Below, piece by piece: positions 27,959-38,202 of a stretch of DNA of 64,000 bases (positions are counted from its first letter, which is position 1; the number at the start of each line of letters is the position of its first letter). The notes under the pieces are model-generated. The model was not told the origin of the DNA, made no database searches, and worked only from the letters and a program-made list of their open reading frames with translations. A program made the translations under genes and the position numbers. This stretch comes from an uncultured Pluralibacter sp. (GTDB lineage: Bacteria; Pseudomonadota; Gammaproteobacteria; Enterobacterales; Enterobacteriaceae). The stretch covers positions 1-64,000 of the forward strand of contig NZ_CAJYMB010000136.1 of the NCBI RefSeq assembly GCF_913775985.1, in the 5' to 3' direction.

Positions 27959-27969
27959 TTTAGCTTTCG

Positions 27970-27998
27970 GCCTCTTCCCTACGGGAAGAGGCTTTTTA
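27970..27998 (+). terminator. Rho-independent terminator after lnt
   Basis: GCCTCTTCCC/GGGAAGAGGC is followed by TTTTT. Between here and 28060 I see nothing else. Confidence 0.9.
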
Positions 27999-28060
27999 AT
28001 CCCGCTTTCCGTTCCTATCGCTGCTGTCTCTCATCTCCCTGTATATGTTTCTTACCCCAC

Positions 28061-28078
28061 TCTGGCACATCAATTGCT
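28061..28078 (+). promoter_or_regulatory. sigma-54 promoter upstream of gltI
   Basis: TGGCAC-ATCAA-TTGCT is a full match to the -24/-12 consensus TGGCAC-N5-TTGCW. Transcription would start near 28089, about 270 bases before gltI. The gltI operon is nitrogen-regulated in E. coli, which supports the call. Confidence 0.75.
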
Positions 28079-28131
28079 TTAGTTATTAACGAAGCCGCAT
28101 ATTCCTATCCGCGCGTTTGCCTTACGCACTC

Positions 28132-28175
28132 AAACCGTGCGGAACAGGCACCATTACGGTGCAATGCGGTTTTTT
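28132..28175 (+). promoter_or_regulatory. NtrC-like dyad inside a terminator-like hairpin in the gltI leader
   Basis: GCACC-ATTAC-GGTGC (28148-28162) matches the NtrC half-site pair. The outer arms AAACCG and CGGTTT followed by TTTT would form a Rho-independent-type stem around it. It lies some 40-85 bases after the predicted sigma-54 start. It could be an enhancer, an attenuator, or the end of a short RNA. Confidence 0.5.
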
Positions 28176-28230
28176 CGCCTTTAATCAGTGCGGAGCACTT
28201 CGCAAATATAAACAATAACGCAGCAAAATC

Positions 28231-28259
28231 TTTACATTAAGCCATGCTAAATGTTAACA
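28231..28259 (+). promoter_or_regulatory. possible sigma-70 promoter of gltI
   Basis: TTTACA and TTAACA are separated by 17 bases and lie about 100 bases before the gltI start. The -10 is imperfect. Confidence 0.35.
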
Positions 28260-28290
28260 AAAAGACTTCAAACTGCACGGTTAAGTTGCA

Positions 28291-28316
28291 GACAATAACA
28301 ACACAACGTTCACAAT
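28291..28316 (+). promoter_or_regulatory. C/A-rich GcvB target in the gltI 5' UTR
   Basis: GACAATAACAACACAACG followed by TTCACAAT is strongly C/A-rich. It lies 42-67 bases before the ATG, where the Salmonella gltI mRNA is bound by the G/U-rich R1 segment of GcvB RNA. The gcvB gene is not in this window. Confidence 0.6.
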
Positions 28317-28357
28317 CAGTATCTGTGCGTCCCTGACGCTACAATGAGGAGTTGGAA

Positions 28358-29263
28358 ATGCAATTACGTAAACTGGCCGCAGCAATGGTGGTGATGGGGT
28401 TGTCCGGCGGACTGGTGCACGCGGCAGACGCACCGGCGGCAGGCAGTACTCTCGATAAAATCGCTAAAAACGGCGTAATTGTCGTCGGCCACCGCGAATC
28501 GTCGGTCCCTTTCTCCTACTACGATAATCAGCAGAAAGTGGTTGGCTACTCCCAGGATTACTCCAACGCGATCGTCGATGCGATCAAGAAGCAGCTTAAC
28601 AAGCCGGATCTGCAGGTCAAACTGATCCCTATCACCTCACAAAACCGCATTCCTCTGCTGCAGAACGGTACCTACGATTTTGAGTGCGGTTCGACCACCA
28701 ACAACCTCGAGCGCCAGAAGCAGGCCGCTTTCTCCGACACCATTTTCGTGGTCGGCACCCGCCTGCTGGCGAAAAAAGGCGGCGATATTAAAGACTTTGC
28801 CGATCTGAAAGGCAAAGCGGTTGTCGTTACCTCGGGCACCACCTCTGAAGTTCTGCTGCACAAGCTGAACGACGAGAAGAAAATGGATATGCGCATCATC
28901 AGCGCCAAAGACCACGGTGACTCTTTCCGTACGCTGGAAAGCGGCCGCGCGGTGGCATTTATGATGGATGATGCCCTGCTGGCCGGCGAACGCGCGAAAG
29001 CGAAAAAGCCGGATAACTGGGAAATCGTCGGCACCCCGCAGTCGAAAGAAGCCTATGGCTGCATGCTGCGCAAAGACGATCCGCAGTTTAAAAAGCTGAT
29101 GGATGACACTATTGCCAAGGCACAGACTTCCGGCGAAGCGGCGAAGTGGTTCGACAAGTGGTTTAAAAACCCAATTCCGCCGAAAAATCTGAACATGAAC
29201 TTCGACCTGTCTGACGACATGAAGACGCTGTTTAAAGATCCTAACGATAAAGCACTGAACTAA
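28358..29263 (+). CDS. gltI: glutamate/aspartate ABC transporter, periplasmic binding protein
   Basis: Periplasmic receptor delivering L-glutamate and L-aspartate to GltJKL. It has 301 residues. The signal peptide is about 22 residues, ending at VHA. The mature type 3 solute-binding fold contains GVIVVGHRESSVPFSYY, DFECGSTTNN with one Cys and EAYGCMLRKDD with its disulfide partner. I chose the ATG at 28358, with GAGGA upstream; an in-frame TTG lies two codons earlier. Its 5' leader carries several control signals, and its 3' region yields SroC. Confidence 0.96.
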   Translation: MQLRKLAAAMVVMGLSGGLVHAADAPAAGSTLDKIAKNGVIVVGHRESSVPFSYYDNQQKVVGYSQDYSNAIVDAIKKQLNKPDLQVKLIPITSQNRIPLLQNGTYDFECGSTTNNLERQKQAAFSDTIFVVGTRLLAKKGGDIKDFADLKGKAVVVTSGTTSEVLLHKLNDEKKMDMRIISAKDHGDSFRTLESGRAVAFMMDDALLAGERAKAKKPDNWEIVGTPQSKEAYGCMLRKDDPQFKKLMDDTIAKAQTSGEAAKWFDKWFKNPIPPKNLNMNFDLSDDMKTLFKDPNDKALN

Positions 29264-29406
29264 TAACAACGAGGGGCGGGTTCGCCTGCCCTCCCGACTG
29301 CGGGGAAACCGGACAGACTATACGACGGAAGGCCGTTCCCCTTCCGGCGCGAAAAAAAATGATTTCCTTAGCAGTCTTCGAGGGTAGCGCTGCTACCCTT
29401 TTTTTT
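29260..29406 (+). ncRNA. sroC: SroC small RNA region (gltI 3' UTR)
   Basis: The 154-base gltI-gltJ gap ends in AGGGTAGCGCTGCTACCC followed by nine or more T, placed directly against the gltJ ribosome-binding GGAG. This is the layout of SroC in E. coli and Salmonella, where the processed gltI 3' UTR acts as a sponge for GcvB. The 5' end is approximate. The hairpin also limits read-through into gltJKL. Confidence 0.65.
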
Positions 29407-29417
29407 GGAGTTGAAGT

Positions 29418-30158
29418 ATGTCTATAGACTGGAACTGGGGGATCTTCCTGCAGCAGGCCCCCTTCGGCAACACCACCTACCTTGGCTGGCTGTGGAGCGG
29501 TTTTCAGGTCACCGTCGCACTGTCAATCAGCGCCTGGATTATCGCCTTTCTCGTCGGCTCGTTATTCGGCATTCTGCGCACGGTGCCCAACCGCTTTCTT
29601 TCCGGAATTGGCACCCTGTACGTCGAACTGTTTCGTAACGTGCCGCTCATCGTGCAGTTCTTTACCTGGTATCTGGTTATTCCCGAGCTGCTGCCGGAAA
29701 ACCTCGGCATGTGGTTTAAGTCCGAGCTGGATCCCAATATTCAGTTTTTTGTCTCCTCAATGCTGTGTCTCGGCCTGTTCACCGCCGCCCGCGTCTGCGA
29801 GCAGGTTCGTGCGGCAATCCAGTCTCTGCCGCGCGGACAGAAGAACGCCGGCCTGGCGATGGGGTTAACCCTGCCGCAGACCTACCGCTACGTGCTGCTG
29901 CCAAACGCCTATCGGGTGATCGTGCCGCCGATGACCTCGGAGATGATGAACCTGGTGAAAAACTCCGCCATCGCCTCAACGATTGGCCTAGTGGACATGG
30001 CGGCGCAGGCGGGCAAGCTGCTGGACTACTCTGCCCACGCCTGGGAATCGTTTACCGCCATTACGCTGGCCTACGTGCTGATTAATACGGTGATTATGCT
30101 GGGCATGAATCTGGTTGAACGTAAAACGCGCCTGCCGGGCAATATGGGAGGCAAATAA
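29418..30158 (+). CDS. gltJ: glutamate/aspartate ABC transporter permease GltJ
   Basis: Inner-membrane permease subunit of the glutamate/aspartate importer. It has 246 residues with about five hydrophobic segments. The EAA-type loop lies in [20 protein letters not shown], where it contacts GltL. GGAG lies seven bases before the ATG, immediately after the SroC terminator. The stop shares one base with the gltK start (TAATG), so translation is coupled. Confidence 0.95.
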   Translation: MSIDWNWGIFLQQAPFGNTTYLGWLWSGFQVTVALSISAWIIAFLVGSLFGILRTVPNRFLSGIGTLYVELFRNVPLIVQFFTWYLVIPELLPENLGMWFKSELDPNIQFFVSSMLCLGLFTAARVCEQVRAAIQSLPRGQKNAGLAMGLTLPQTYRYVLLPNAYRVIVPPMTSEMMNLVKNSAIASTIGLVDMAAQAGKLLDYSAHAWESFTAITLAYVLINTVIMLGMNLVERKTRLPGNMGGK

Positions 30159-30832
30159 TGTACGATTTTGACTGGAGTTCCATTGTTCCGTCCATGCCCT
30201 ACCTGCTCGACGGGCTGCTGATCACGCTAAAAATCACCGTTACGGCGGTCATTTTCGGCATCGTCTGGGGCACTTTGCTGGCGGTGATGCGCCTGTCACC
30301 GTTCAAGCCCGTTGCCTGGTTTGCGACCGTATACGTCAACGTGTTCCGCTCCATTCCGCTGGTGATGGTGCTGCTTTGGTTTTACCTGATCGTGCCAGGC
30401 TTTTTACAAAATGTTCTGGGGCTGTCGCCGAAAGCGGACATTCGCCTGGTTTCTGCGATGGTGGCCTTTTCAATGTTTGAAGCCGCCTACTATTCAGAAA
30501 TTATTCGCGCAGGGATTCAGAGCGTTTCGCGCGGCCAGGGCAATGCGGCGCTGGCGTTGGGCATGACTCAGGGCCAGGCGATGCGGTTAATTATTCTGCC
30601 GCAGGCGTTTCGCGCGATGGTGCCGCTGCTGCTGACCCAGGGCATCGTCCTGTTCCAGGATACGTCGCTGGTTTACGTACTGAGCCTCGCCGACTTTTTC
30701 CGCACCGCCTCCACTATCGGCGAGCGCGACGGCACGCAGGTTGAAATGATCCTGTTCGCCGGCGCCGTCTACTTTGTTATTAGCCTGAGCGCTTCCCTGC
30801 TGGTCAGCTATTTGAAGAAAAGGACCGTATAA
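30158..30832 (+). CDS. gltK: glutamate/aspartate ABC transporter permease GltK
   Basis: Second permease subunit, forming the translocation path with GltJ. It has 224 residues. The His/Glu/Gln amino-acid permease loop is [20 protein letters not shown]. It starts in the gltJ stop codon and is followed directly by gltL. Confidence 0.95.
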   Translation: MYDFDWSSIVPSMPYLLDGLLITLKITVTAVIFGIVWGTLLAVMRLSPFKPVAWFATVYVNVFRSIPLVMVLLWFYLIVPGFLQNVLGLSPKADIRLVSAMVAFSMFEAAYYSEIIRAGIQSVSRGQGNAALALGMTQGQAMRLIILPQAFRAMVPLLLTQGIVLFQDTSLVYVLSLADFFRTASTIGERDGTQVEMILFAGAVYFVISLSASLLVSYLKKRTV

Positions 30833-31558
30833 ATGATCTCCCTGAAAAATGTTTCGAAATGGTATGGCCACTTTCAGGTGCTGACCGACTGCTCCACGGA
30901 AGTAAAAAAAGGTGAAGTGGTTGTCGTCTGCGGCCCGTCCGGCTCCGGTAAATCGACGCTTATCAAAACGGTAAACGGCCTGGAGCCGGTACAGCAGGGC
31001 GAGATTGCCGTAAACGATACCCGCGTGAACGATAAAAAAACGGATCTGGCAAAGCTGCGTTCAAAAGTTGGAATGGTATTCCAGCATTTTGAGCTGTTTC
31101 CGCATCTGTCGATTGTCGAAAACCTGACGCTGGCGCAGGTCAAAGTGCTCAAGCGCGACAAAGCCGCCGCCCGCGATAAGGGTCTCAAGCTGCTGGAGCG
31201 CGTCGGCCTTTCGGCCCACGCCGACAAGTTCCCGTCCCAGCTCTCCGGCGGCCAGCAGCAGCGCGTGGCTATTGCCCGCGCGCTGTGCATGGATCCGGTG
31301 GCGATGCTGTTCGATGAACCTACCTCGGCGCTGGATCCGGAAATGATCAACGAAGTATTGGACGTGATGGTCGAGCTGGCGAATTCGGGAATGACGATGA
31401 TGGTGGTTACTCACGAAATGGGCTTCGCCCGCAAAGTGGCCAACCGGGTTATCTTTATGGATGAAGGAAAAATCGTCGAGGATTCAAATAAGGACGACTT
31501 TTTCAACAATCCTCAATCGGACAGGGCGAAAGATTTTCTGGCGAAAATTTTGCACTGA
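30833..31558 (+). CDS. gltL: glutamate/aspartate ABC transporter ATP-binding protein
   Basis: ATPase of the GltIJKL importer. It has 241 residues. Walker A is GPSGSGKST at 34-42. The ABC signature LSGGQQQR lies near 137, followed by Walker B in [12 protein letters not shown], and the switch His lies in VVTHEMGFA. It begins immediately after the gltK stop and is the last gene of the operon. Confidence 0.97.
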   Translation: MISLKNVSKWYGHFQVLTDCSTEVKKGEVVVVCGPSGSGKSTLIKTVNGLEPVQQGEIAVNDTRVNDKKTDLAKLRSKVGMVFQHFELFPHLSIVENLTLAQVKVLKRDKAAARDKGLKLLERVGLSAHADKFPSQLSGGQQQRVAIARALCMDPVAMLFDEPTSALDPEMINEVLDVMVELANSGMTMMVVTHEMGFARKVANRVIFMDEGKIVEDSNKDDFFNNPQSDRAKDFLAKILH

Positions 31559-31570
31559 TCTGAGCGATAA

Positions 31571-31594
31571 ATGCCGGGCAGCACTGCCCGGCAT
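31571..31594. terminator. hairpin between convergent gltL and ybeL
   Basis: ATGCCGGGCAG/CTGCCCGGCAT is a strong perfect stem, but no T-tract follows on either strand. It may be an RNA 3'-end stabiliser rather than an intrinsic terminator. Confidence 0.5.
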
Positions 31595-31600
31595 GATCGA

Positions 31601-32083
31601 TTATGGCTCAAACGCCTTGCGCTGAAACTGGTCGTGCCCGCACTTGGGACACAGCGGCAACACTTCGGGGGAGTAAATCGCGAGGTGGAAGTGACAGTTT
31701 TCGCAAACCAGATTGCCTAACCCCACCACTTCCCCGCTGTGGTAGACGCCGTGATGGTTGAGATCCTGAAACACCTCGCGCCACTCGAGCTGGGTCTTAT
31801 CCGTAATATCCGCCAGCCGCTGCCAGATGCTTTCCTTTATTACCCGCATAAAAACGCTGTCCTGCAGCTCCGCCTGACTCTCCTGGTAGCTGAGGGCAAA
31901 CTCTTCCAGATCGCGGCGCACCGCGCTGAAGAGCCGATCCCGCTCGGCTTCCGTTAACTCACCGGTCCGTTTAGCGTCTTCACGCGCCCGCTCTACCAGC
32001 TCGTCAATGTCGCGCTCGCCGCTGAGCAATTTATCCGACAGCGTTGCCACCAGCTCGCGATAGTATTGCGCTACCTTATTCAT
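31601..32083 (-). CDS. ybeL: YbeL-like zinc-ribbon protein (DUF1451)
   Basis: A 160-residue protein of unknown function, close to E. coli YbeL. The first 100 residues are charged and helical (ERDIDELVERAREDAKR) and probably form a coiled coil. The C-terminus has two CxxC knuckles (VCENCHF and LCPKCGHDQF) forming a zinc ribbon. It is convergent with gltL and divergent from leuS. In E. coli several genes (hscC, rihA and others) lie nearby; none is present here. Confidence 0.9.
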   Translation of the reverse strand: MNKVAQYYRELVATLSDKLLSGERDIDELVERAREDAKRTGELTEAERDRLFSAVRRDLEEFALSYQESQAELQDSVFMRVIKESIWQRLADITDKTQLEWREVFQDLNHHGVYHSGEVVGLGNLVCENCHFHLAIYSPEVLPLCPKCGHDQFQRKAFEP

Positions 32084-32297
32084 GGTTCCCTCTTCCGGTC
32101 GGTTAACGTCTTCTAATAATAGACCTTATTCAAGCGAGGAATTGTCTGGAAGACCGCACTAACGGTAAATAAACGCTCCCGGCAAAGGCGTGAAAAGCTG
32201 TTGTGACGTGCACGTTTGGGCTATGCTATGCGGATCTGAATCACCACATCCACTGGCTACACGCGTAGCTGTATTGAAAACAGGACCACTGGCTGCC

Positions 32298-34880
32298 ATG
32301 CAAGAGCAATACCGCCCGGAAGAGATAGAATCCAAAGTCCAGCAACACTGGGACGAAAAGCGCACATTTGAAGTGACCGAAGACAACAGTAAAGAGAAAT
32401 ACTACTGCCTGTCGATGCTACCCTATCCTTCTGGCCGACTACACATGGGCCACGTGCGCAACTACACCATTGGCGACGTTGTCGCACGCTACCAGCGCAT
32501 GCTGGGCAAAAACGTGCTGCAGCCCATTGGCTGGGATGCTTTCGGCCTGCCAGCAGAAGGTGCCGCGGTGAAGAACAACACCGCGCCGGCGCCGTGGACC
32601 TATGACAACATCGCCTATATGAAGAACCAGCTCAAGATGCTGGGCTTCGGCTATGACTGGAGCCGCGAGCTGGCTACCTGCACCCCGGAATATTACCGCT
32701 GGGAGCAGCAGTTCTTTACCGAACTGTATAAGAAAGGCCTGGTGTATAAAAAAACCTCGTCCGTGAACTGGTGCCCGCACGATCTGACCGTCCTGGCTAA
32801 CGAGCAGGTTATCGACGGCTGCTGCTGGCGCTGTGACACCAAAGTCGAGCGTAAAGAGATCCCGCAGTGGTTTATCAAAATCACCGCCTACGCCGACGAA
32901 CTGCTTAACGATCTGGACACCCTTGACCACTGGCCGGACACCGTTAAAACCATGCAGCGCAACTGGATCGGCCGCTCTGAAGGGGTTGAGATCACGTTCG
33001 ACGTGGCCGACTATGCCGACAAGCTGACGGTTTACACCACCCGCCCGGACACCTTCATGGGTGCGACCTATCTGGCTGTCGCCGCGGGCCATCCGCTGGC
33101 CCAGCAGGCGGCGCAGAATAACCCCGAGCTGGCTGCCTTTATCGACGAATGCCGCAATACCAAAATGGCCGAAGCCGATATGGCGACCATGGAGAAAAAA
33201 GGCATCGACACCGGCTTTAAAGCGATTCATCCGCTGACCGGCGAAGCTATCCCGGTATGGGCCGCAAACTTTGTACTGATGGAGTACGGTACCGGCGCGG
33301 TAATGGCCGTTCCGGGTCACGACCAGCGCGACTACGAATTTGCCAGCAAATACGGCCTTGCCATCAAGCCGGTAATTCTGGCCGCCGACGGCAGCGAGCC
33401 GGACCTGTCCGAACAGGCAATGACCGACAAAGGCGTGCTGTTTAATTCCGGCGAGTTCAGCGGCCTGGATTTCGAAGCAGGCTTTAACGCTATTGCCGAC
33501 AAACTGACGTCCATTGGCGTCGGCGAGCGCAAAGTGAACTACCGCCTGCGCGACTGGGGCGTTTCGCGCCAGCGCTACTGGGGCGCGCCAATTCCGATGG
33601 TAACCCTGGAAGACGGCACCGTTATCCCAACCCCTGCCGATCAGCTGCCGGTGATCCTGCCGGAAGACGTGGTGATGGACGGGATCACCAGCCCAATCAA
33701 AGCCGATCCCGAGTGGGCAAAAACCACCGTTAACGGCCAGCCGGCGCTGCGCGAAACCGACACTTTCGATACCTTTATGGAGTCCTCCTGGTACTACGCG
33801 CGCTACACCTGCCCGCAGTACGACAAAGGGATGCTGGACGAGAAAGCCGCTAACTACTGGCTGCCGGTCGATATCTACATCGGCGGTATTGAACACGCGA
33901 TTATGCACCTGCTCTACTTCCGCTTCTTCCACAAGCTGATGCGCGATGCGGGCATGGTTAACTCCGATGAACCAGCGAAGCAGCTGCTGTGCCAGGGTAT
34001 GGTGCTGGCAGACGCGTTCTACTACGTCGGCGCAAGCGGCGAGCGCAACTGGGTCTCTCCGGTAGATGCTATCGTCGAGCGCGACGAGAAAGGCCGCATT
34101 GTTAAAGCTAAAGACGCCGCGGGCCACGAGCTGGTTTATACCGGCATGAGCAAGATGTCCAAGTCCAAGAACAACGGCATCGACCCGCAGGTCATGGTTG
34201 AGCGCTACGGCGCGGACACGGTTCGCCTGTTTATGATGTTTGCCTCGCCGGCGGATATGACCCTGGAGTGGCAGGAGTCCGGCGTAGAAGGGGCGAATCG
34301 CTTCCTGAAACGCGTCTGGAGACTGGCTTACGAGCACGTTGAGAAAGGCCCGGTAGCGGCACTCGACGTCGCTGCGCTCAGCGAGGATCAGCAGGCGCTG
34401 CGCCGCGATGTTCACAAAACTATCGCCAAAGTCAGCGATGATATCGGTCGTCGTCAGACCTTTAACACCGCTATCGCAGCAATCATGGAGCTGATGAACA
34501 AACTGGCGAAAGCCCCGACCGACAGCGAGCAGGATCGCGCCCTGATGCAGGAAGCGCTGCTGGCCGTTGTGCGCATGCTTAACCCGTTCACCCCGCATGC
34601 CAGCTTCACCCTGTGGCAGGCGCTGGGCGGCGAAGGCGATATTGATAATGCACCGTGGCCGGTGGCAGACGAAAAAGCGATGGTGGAAAACACGACGCTG
34701 GTAGTGGTGCAGGTTAACGGTAAAGTACGTGGCAAAATCACCGTACCGGTTGACGCCACCGAAGAGCAGGTTCGTGAACGCGCAGGCCAGGAGCATCTGG
34801 TTGCGAAATATCTGGATGGCGTAACCGTGCGTAAAGTGATTTACGTTCCGGGCAAACTGCTCAATCTGGTCGTAGGCTAA
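32298..34880 (+). CDS. leuS: leucyl-tRNA synthetase
   Basis: Class I synthetase charging tRNA-Leu, with an editing domain that hydrolyses mischarged tRNA. It has 860 residues as in E. coli. The HIGH motif is [11 protein letters not shown] (42-52) and the KMSKS motif lies in [10 protein letters not shown] near 620. The zinc-binding segment has WCPHD and CCWRC. The CP1 editing domain, about 220-415, includes [11 protein letters not shown] and the catalytic Asp in PGHDQRD. I chose the ATG at 32298 ([11 protein letters not shown]); the longer upstream frame is not conserved. It is the first gene of leuS-lptE-holA-nadD. Confidence 0.98.
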   Translation: MQEQYRPEEIESKVQQHWDEKRTFEVTEDNSKEKYYCLSMLPYPSGRLHMGHVRNYTIGDVVARYQRMLGKNVLQPIGWDAFGLPAEGAAVKNNTAPAPWTYDNIAYMKNQLKMLGFGYDWSRELATCTPEYYRWEQQFFTELYKKGLVYKKTSSVNWCPHDLTVLANEQVIDGCCWRCDTKVERKEIPQWFIKITAYADELLNDLDTLDHWPDTVKTMQRNWIGRSEGVEITFDVADYADKLTVYTTRPDTFMGATYLAVAAGHPLAQQAAQNNPELAAFIDECRNTKMAEADMATMEKKGIDTGFKAIHPLTGEAIPVWAANFVLMEYGTGAVMAVPGHDQRDYEFASKYGLAIKPVILAADGSEPDLSEQAMTDKGVLFNSGEFSGLDFEAGFNAIADKLTSIGVGERKVNYRLRDWGVSRQRYWGAPIPMVTLEDGTVIPTPADQLPVILPEDVVMDGITSPIKADPEWAKTTVNGQPALRETDTFDTFMESSWYYARYTCPQYDKGMLDEKAANYWLPVDIYIGGIEHAIMHLLYFRFFHKLMRDAGMVNSDEPAKQLLCQGMVLADAFYYVGASGERNWVSPVDAIVERDEKGRIVKAKDAAGHELVYTGMSKMSKSKNNGIDPQVMVERYGADTVRLFMMFASPADMTLEWQESGVEGANRFLKRVWRLAYEHVEKGPVAALDVAALSEDQQALRRDVHKTIAKVSDDIGRRQTFNTAIAAIMELMNKLAKAPTDSEQDRALMQEALLAVVRMLNPFTPHASFTLWQALGGEGDIDNAPWPVADEKAMVENTTLVVVQVNGKVRGKITVPVDATEEQVRERAGQEHLVAKYLDGVTVRKVIYVPGKLLNLVVG

Positions 34881-34894
34881 GCGCGGGAGGAAAC

Positions 34895-35482
34895 GTGCGC
34901 ATTTTGACATCCCTTTTGTTATCTGTGGCGGTGCTTGTCACCGCCGGTTGTGGCTGGCACCTGCGCAGTACGACGCAGGTTCCGGACAATATGCGAAAGC
35001 TTATCTTCGTGTCCGGCGATCCTAACGGTCCTCTGAGCCGCGCGGTGCGTAACCAGCTGCGGCTGAACAACGTCGATATTGTTGAAGGCAGTTCGGTACG
35101 CAAAGACATTCCGTCGCTGCGCATGGGCGGCTCAACTATCAGCGAAGACACCGCGTCTATCTTCCAGAACGGCGATACGGCGGAGTATCAGATGGTGATG
35201 ACCGTGACGGCGAGCGTGCTGATCCCGGGCCATGATATTTATCCGATTCACACCAAAGTCTATCGCTCTTACTTCGACAACCCGCAGAAGGCGCTGGCGA
35301 AGGATGCTGAGAAAGACATGATCGTGAAAGAGATGTACGATCGCGCCGCCGAACAGCTGATCCGCGAGCTGCCGAGCGTCAAGGTTGCCGATGATGAAGA
35401 ACTGAAAGAGAACGGTCAAACGCCTGCAGCTCCAGCCGCTACGCCGGCTAATGCACGCGTTTCCACCACGCTGGGTAACTGA
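34895..35482 (+). CDS. lptE: LPS-assembly lipoprotein LptE
   Basis: Outer-membrane lipoprotein that plugs the LptD barrel and helps insert lipopolysaccharide into the outer leaflet. It has 195 residues. The lipobox TAGC gives lipidated Cys19, followed by GWHLR. The C-terminal tail is Ala/Pro-rich. GGGAGG precedes its start. It lies 14 bases after leuS, and its stop overlaps the holA start (TGATG). Confidence 0.96.
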   Translation: MRILTSLLLSVAVLVTAGCGWHLRSTTQVPDNMRKLIFVSGDPNGPLSRAVRNQLRLNNVDIVEGSSVRKDIPSLRMGGSTISEDTASIFQNGDTAEYQMVMTVTASVLIPGHDIYPIHTKVYRSYFDNPQKALAKDAEKDMIVKEMYDRAAEQLIRELPSVKVADDEELKENGQTPAAPAATPANARVSTTLGN

Positions 35483-36513
35483 TGATTCGGCTGTACCCAG
35501 AACAACTCCGCGCGCAGCTCACTGAAGGGCTGCGCGCGGCGTATCTGCTCCTTGGTAACGATCCCCTCCTGCTTCAGGAAAGTCAGGACGCGGTGCGCCA
35601 CGCGGCGAACGCCCAGGGCTTCGAAGAGCACCATACGGTCGCCATCGACGCCAGCACTGACTGGAACACCATTTTCTCAATGTGCCAGGCGCGCAGCCTG
35701 TTTTCCAGCCGCCAGACCCTGACGCTGCTCCTGCCGGACAATGGCCCGAACGCGGCCATCAACGAACAACTGTCGGCGCTGCTCGCCCTGCTGCACGACG
35801 ATCTGCTGCTGATCGTTCGCGGTAATAAACTCACCAAAGCGCAGGAAAATGCCGCCTGGCTTAAGGCGCTGGCTAATCGCGCCGTACAGGTTTCCTGCCA
35901 GACGCCCGAGCAGGCGCAGCTTCCGCGCTGGCTGGCAGCAAGAGCCAAACACCGCGGTTTGCAGCTCGACGATGCGGCAAGCCAGCTGCTCTGCTACTGC
36001 TACGAAGGTAACCTGCTGGCGCTGTCCCAGGCGCTGGAACGGCTGTCGCTGCTGTGGCCCGACGGCAAACTTACCCTGCCGCGAGTTGAACAAGCGGTAA
36101 ACGATGCCGCGCACTTCACTCCTTTTCACTGGCTGGACGCGCTGCTGGCGGGAAAGAGCAAGCGGGCCCTGCATATTTTACAGCAGCTGCGCCAGGAAGG
36201 CGGCGAGCCGGTTATCCTGCTGCGCACCCTGCAGCGCGAACTGCTGCTGCTGGTCAACATGAAGCGCCAGTCCGCCAGCACGCCGCTGCGGGCGCTGTTT
36301 GATAAGCACAGAGTGTGGCAAAACCGGCGGCCGCTGTTCACGGATGCACTCAATCGCCTCAGCGCCGAGCAGCTGCGCCACGCGGTGTCGCTGCTGACGC
36401 AAATCGAACTGACGCTCAAGCAGGATTACGGCAAATCGGTGTGGGCAGAGCTGGAAAGTCTCTCCCTGCTGCTGTGCCATAAAACGCTGCCCGATATTTT
36501 TTTCGAAGGATAA
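35482..36513 (+). CDS. holA: DNA polymerase III subunit delta
   Basis: The delta subunit of the clamp loader, which opens the beta sliding clamp. It has 343 residues as in E. coli. The N-terminal [13 protein letters not shown] and the [12 protein letters not shown] segment hold the beta-interacting element and the vestigial nucleotide-binding region. The C-terminal collar domain follows about residue 215. It is coupled to lptE by a one-base overlap and ends two bases before nadD. Confidence 0.96.
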   Translation: MIRLYPEQLRAQLTEGLRAAYLLLGNDPLLLQESQDAVRHAANAQGFEEHHTVAIDASTDWNTIFSMCQARSLFSSRQTLTLLLPDNGPNAAINEQLSALLALLHDDLLLIVRGNKLTKAQENAAWLKALANRAVQVSCQTPEQAQLPRWLAARAKHRGLQLDDAASQLLCYCYEGNLLALSQALERLSLLWPDGKLTLPRVEQAVNDAAHFTPFHWLDALLAGKSKRALHILQQLRQEGGEPVILLRTLQRELLLLVNMKRQSASTPLRALFDKHRVWQNRRPLFTDALNRLSAEQLRHAVSLLTQIELTLKQDYGKSVWAELESLSLLLCHKTLPDIFFEG

Positions 36514-36514
36514 T

Positions 36515-37156
36515 ATGACCGTTCTCAAGGCCCTTTACGGCGGTACTTTTGACCCGGTTCACTACGGCCACCTCAGGCCGGTAGAAGTGCTGGCCAACCT
36601 GATCGGTCTGTCGCGGGTCATCGTTATGCCAAACAACGTGCCCCCGCACCGTCCGCAGCCGGAAGCCACCAGCGCCCAACGCATGCACATGCTGGCGCTA
36701 GCGATTGCCGACAAGCCGCTGTTTACCCTCGACGAGCGCGAACTGAAGCGCCCTACTCCGTCGTATACCTCAGAGACGCTGAAAGCCTGGCGCTCGGAGC
36801 AGGGCCCCGCCCAGCCGCTGGCCTTTATTATCGGCCAGGATTCGCTGCTGAACTTTCCCTCCTGGCACGACTACGCCAGCATTCTTGATAACGCCCACCT
36901 GCTGGTGTGCCGCCGTCCGGGCTATCCACTCACCATGAAAGACCCGGCGCACCAGGCCTGGCTCGACGATCATCTCACCCACAGCGCAGACGATCTGCAC
37001 CGCCTCCCCGCCGGTAAAATCTATCTGGCGGAAACACCGTGGTTTGATATCTCCGCGACACTGATCCGCGAGCGTCTCCAGCGGGGAGAACCCTGTGCGG
37101 AAATGATGCCCGCCAGCGTGCTGGCGTACATCGAAGAGCAGGGCCTGTATCGCTAA
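36515..37156 (+). CDS. nadD: nicotinate-mononucleotide adenylyltransferase
   Basis: Adenylates nicotinate mononucleotide to deamido-NAD, an essential step of NAD synthesis. It has 213 residues. The nucleotidyltransferase motif [12 protein letters not shown] is at 9-20 and the [10 protein letters not shown] motif near the C-terminus binds ATP. It ends the leuS-lptE-holA-nadD run. In E. coli cobC follows; here a 227-base gap holding no gene leads to rsfS. Confidence 0.96.
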   Translation: MTVLKALYGGTFDPVHYGHLRPVEVLANLIGLSRVIVMPNNVPPHRPQPEATSAQRMHMLALAIADKPLFTLDERELKRPTPSYTSETLKAWRSEQGPAQPLAFIIGQDSLLNFPSWHDYASILDNAHLLVCRRPGYPLTMKDPAHQAWLDDHLTHSADDLHRLPAGKIYLAETPWFDISATLIRERLQRGEPCAEMMPASVLAYIEEQGLYR

Positions 37157-37365
37157 CGGACATTGACAGCGGTGAGCAGGCTGATATTCTTCGCAGCCGG
37201 GCTCGCGGGTCTACATTGATTTACAGAAATTGTTTTACAAAAACGGCGATGCATTCAACGGCTTCGGATGGGATGATATTCCGCCTGGCACCGGCTGCCG
37301 GACATTTGTCCCGAATTTCTTTCTGAATCAGGTATACTGACGGGCTATTTTTATTGTCACTCTAA

Positions 37366-37701
<336 letters not shown>

Positions 37702-37704
37702 TGG

Positions 37705-38172
37705 GTGAAGCTTCAGCTCGTCGCCGTAGGCACCAAAATGCCGGACTGGGTGCAAACCGGCTTTACCGAATACCTGCGCCGCTTTCCGAAAGATATGCCG
37801 TTTGAGCTGGTGGAAATTCCCGCCGGCAAACGCGGCAAAAATGCCGACATCAAGCGGATCCTCGATAAAGAAGGCGAGCTGATGCTGGCGGCCGCGGGGA
37901 AAAACCGCATCGTCACCCTTGATATTCCCGGCAAACCCTGGGATACGCCGCAGCTGTCCGTCGAGCTTGAGCGCTGGAAGCATGACGGCCGCGACGTCAG
38001 CCTGCTCATCGGCGGTCCGGAAGGGCTCTCCCCGGCCTGTAAAGCCGCTGCCGAGCAAAGCTGGTCGCTCTCCTGCCTTACCCTGCCCCATCCGCTGGTG
38101 CGGGTACTGGTGGCCGAGAGCCTCTATCGGGCGTGGAGTATTACCACCAACCACCCATATCATCGTGAGTAA
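37705..38172 (+). CDS. rlmH: 23S rRNA pseudouridine-1915 N3-methyltransferase
   Basis: SPOUT-family methyltransferase modifying pseudouridine 1915 in helix 69 of 23S rRNA on assembled 70S ribosomes. It has 155 residues. The SAM-binding knot has [10 protein letters not shown] near 102-111, followed by [10 protein letters not shown] and the C-terminal YRAWSI..HPYHRE tail that holds catalytic residues. The start is GTG, three bases after rsfS. Confidence 0.96.
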   Translation: MKLQLVAVGTKMPDWVQTGFTEYLRRFPKDMPFELVEIPAGKRGKNADIKRILDKEGELMLAAAGKNRIVTLDIPGKPWDTPQLSVELERWKHDGRDVSLLIGGPEGLSPACKAAAEQSWSLSCLTLPHPLVRVLVAESLYRAWSITTNHPYHRE

Positions 38173-38202
38173 TGATGACCAGGTCAGAAGATTAAACAGC
38201 GG

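Noticed and set aside
32439-34910. 823-codon open frame antisense to leuS
   Set aside because: Its length comes from the codon bias of leuS on the other strand; the protein reads as low-complexity His/Arg/Gln-rich shadow sequence.
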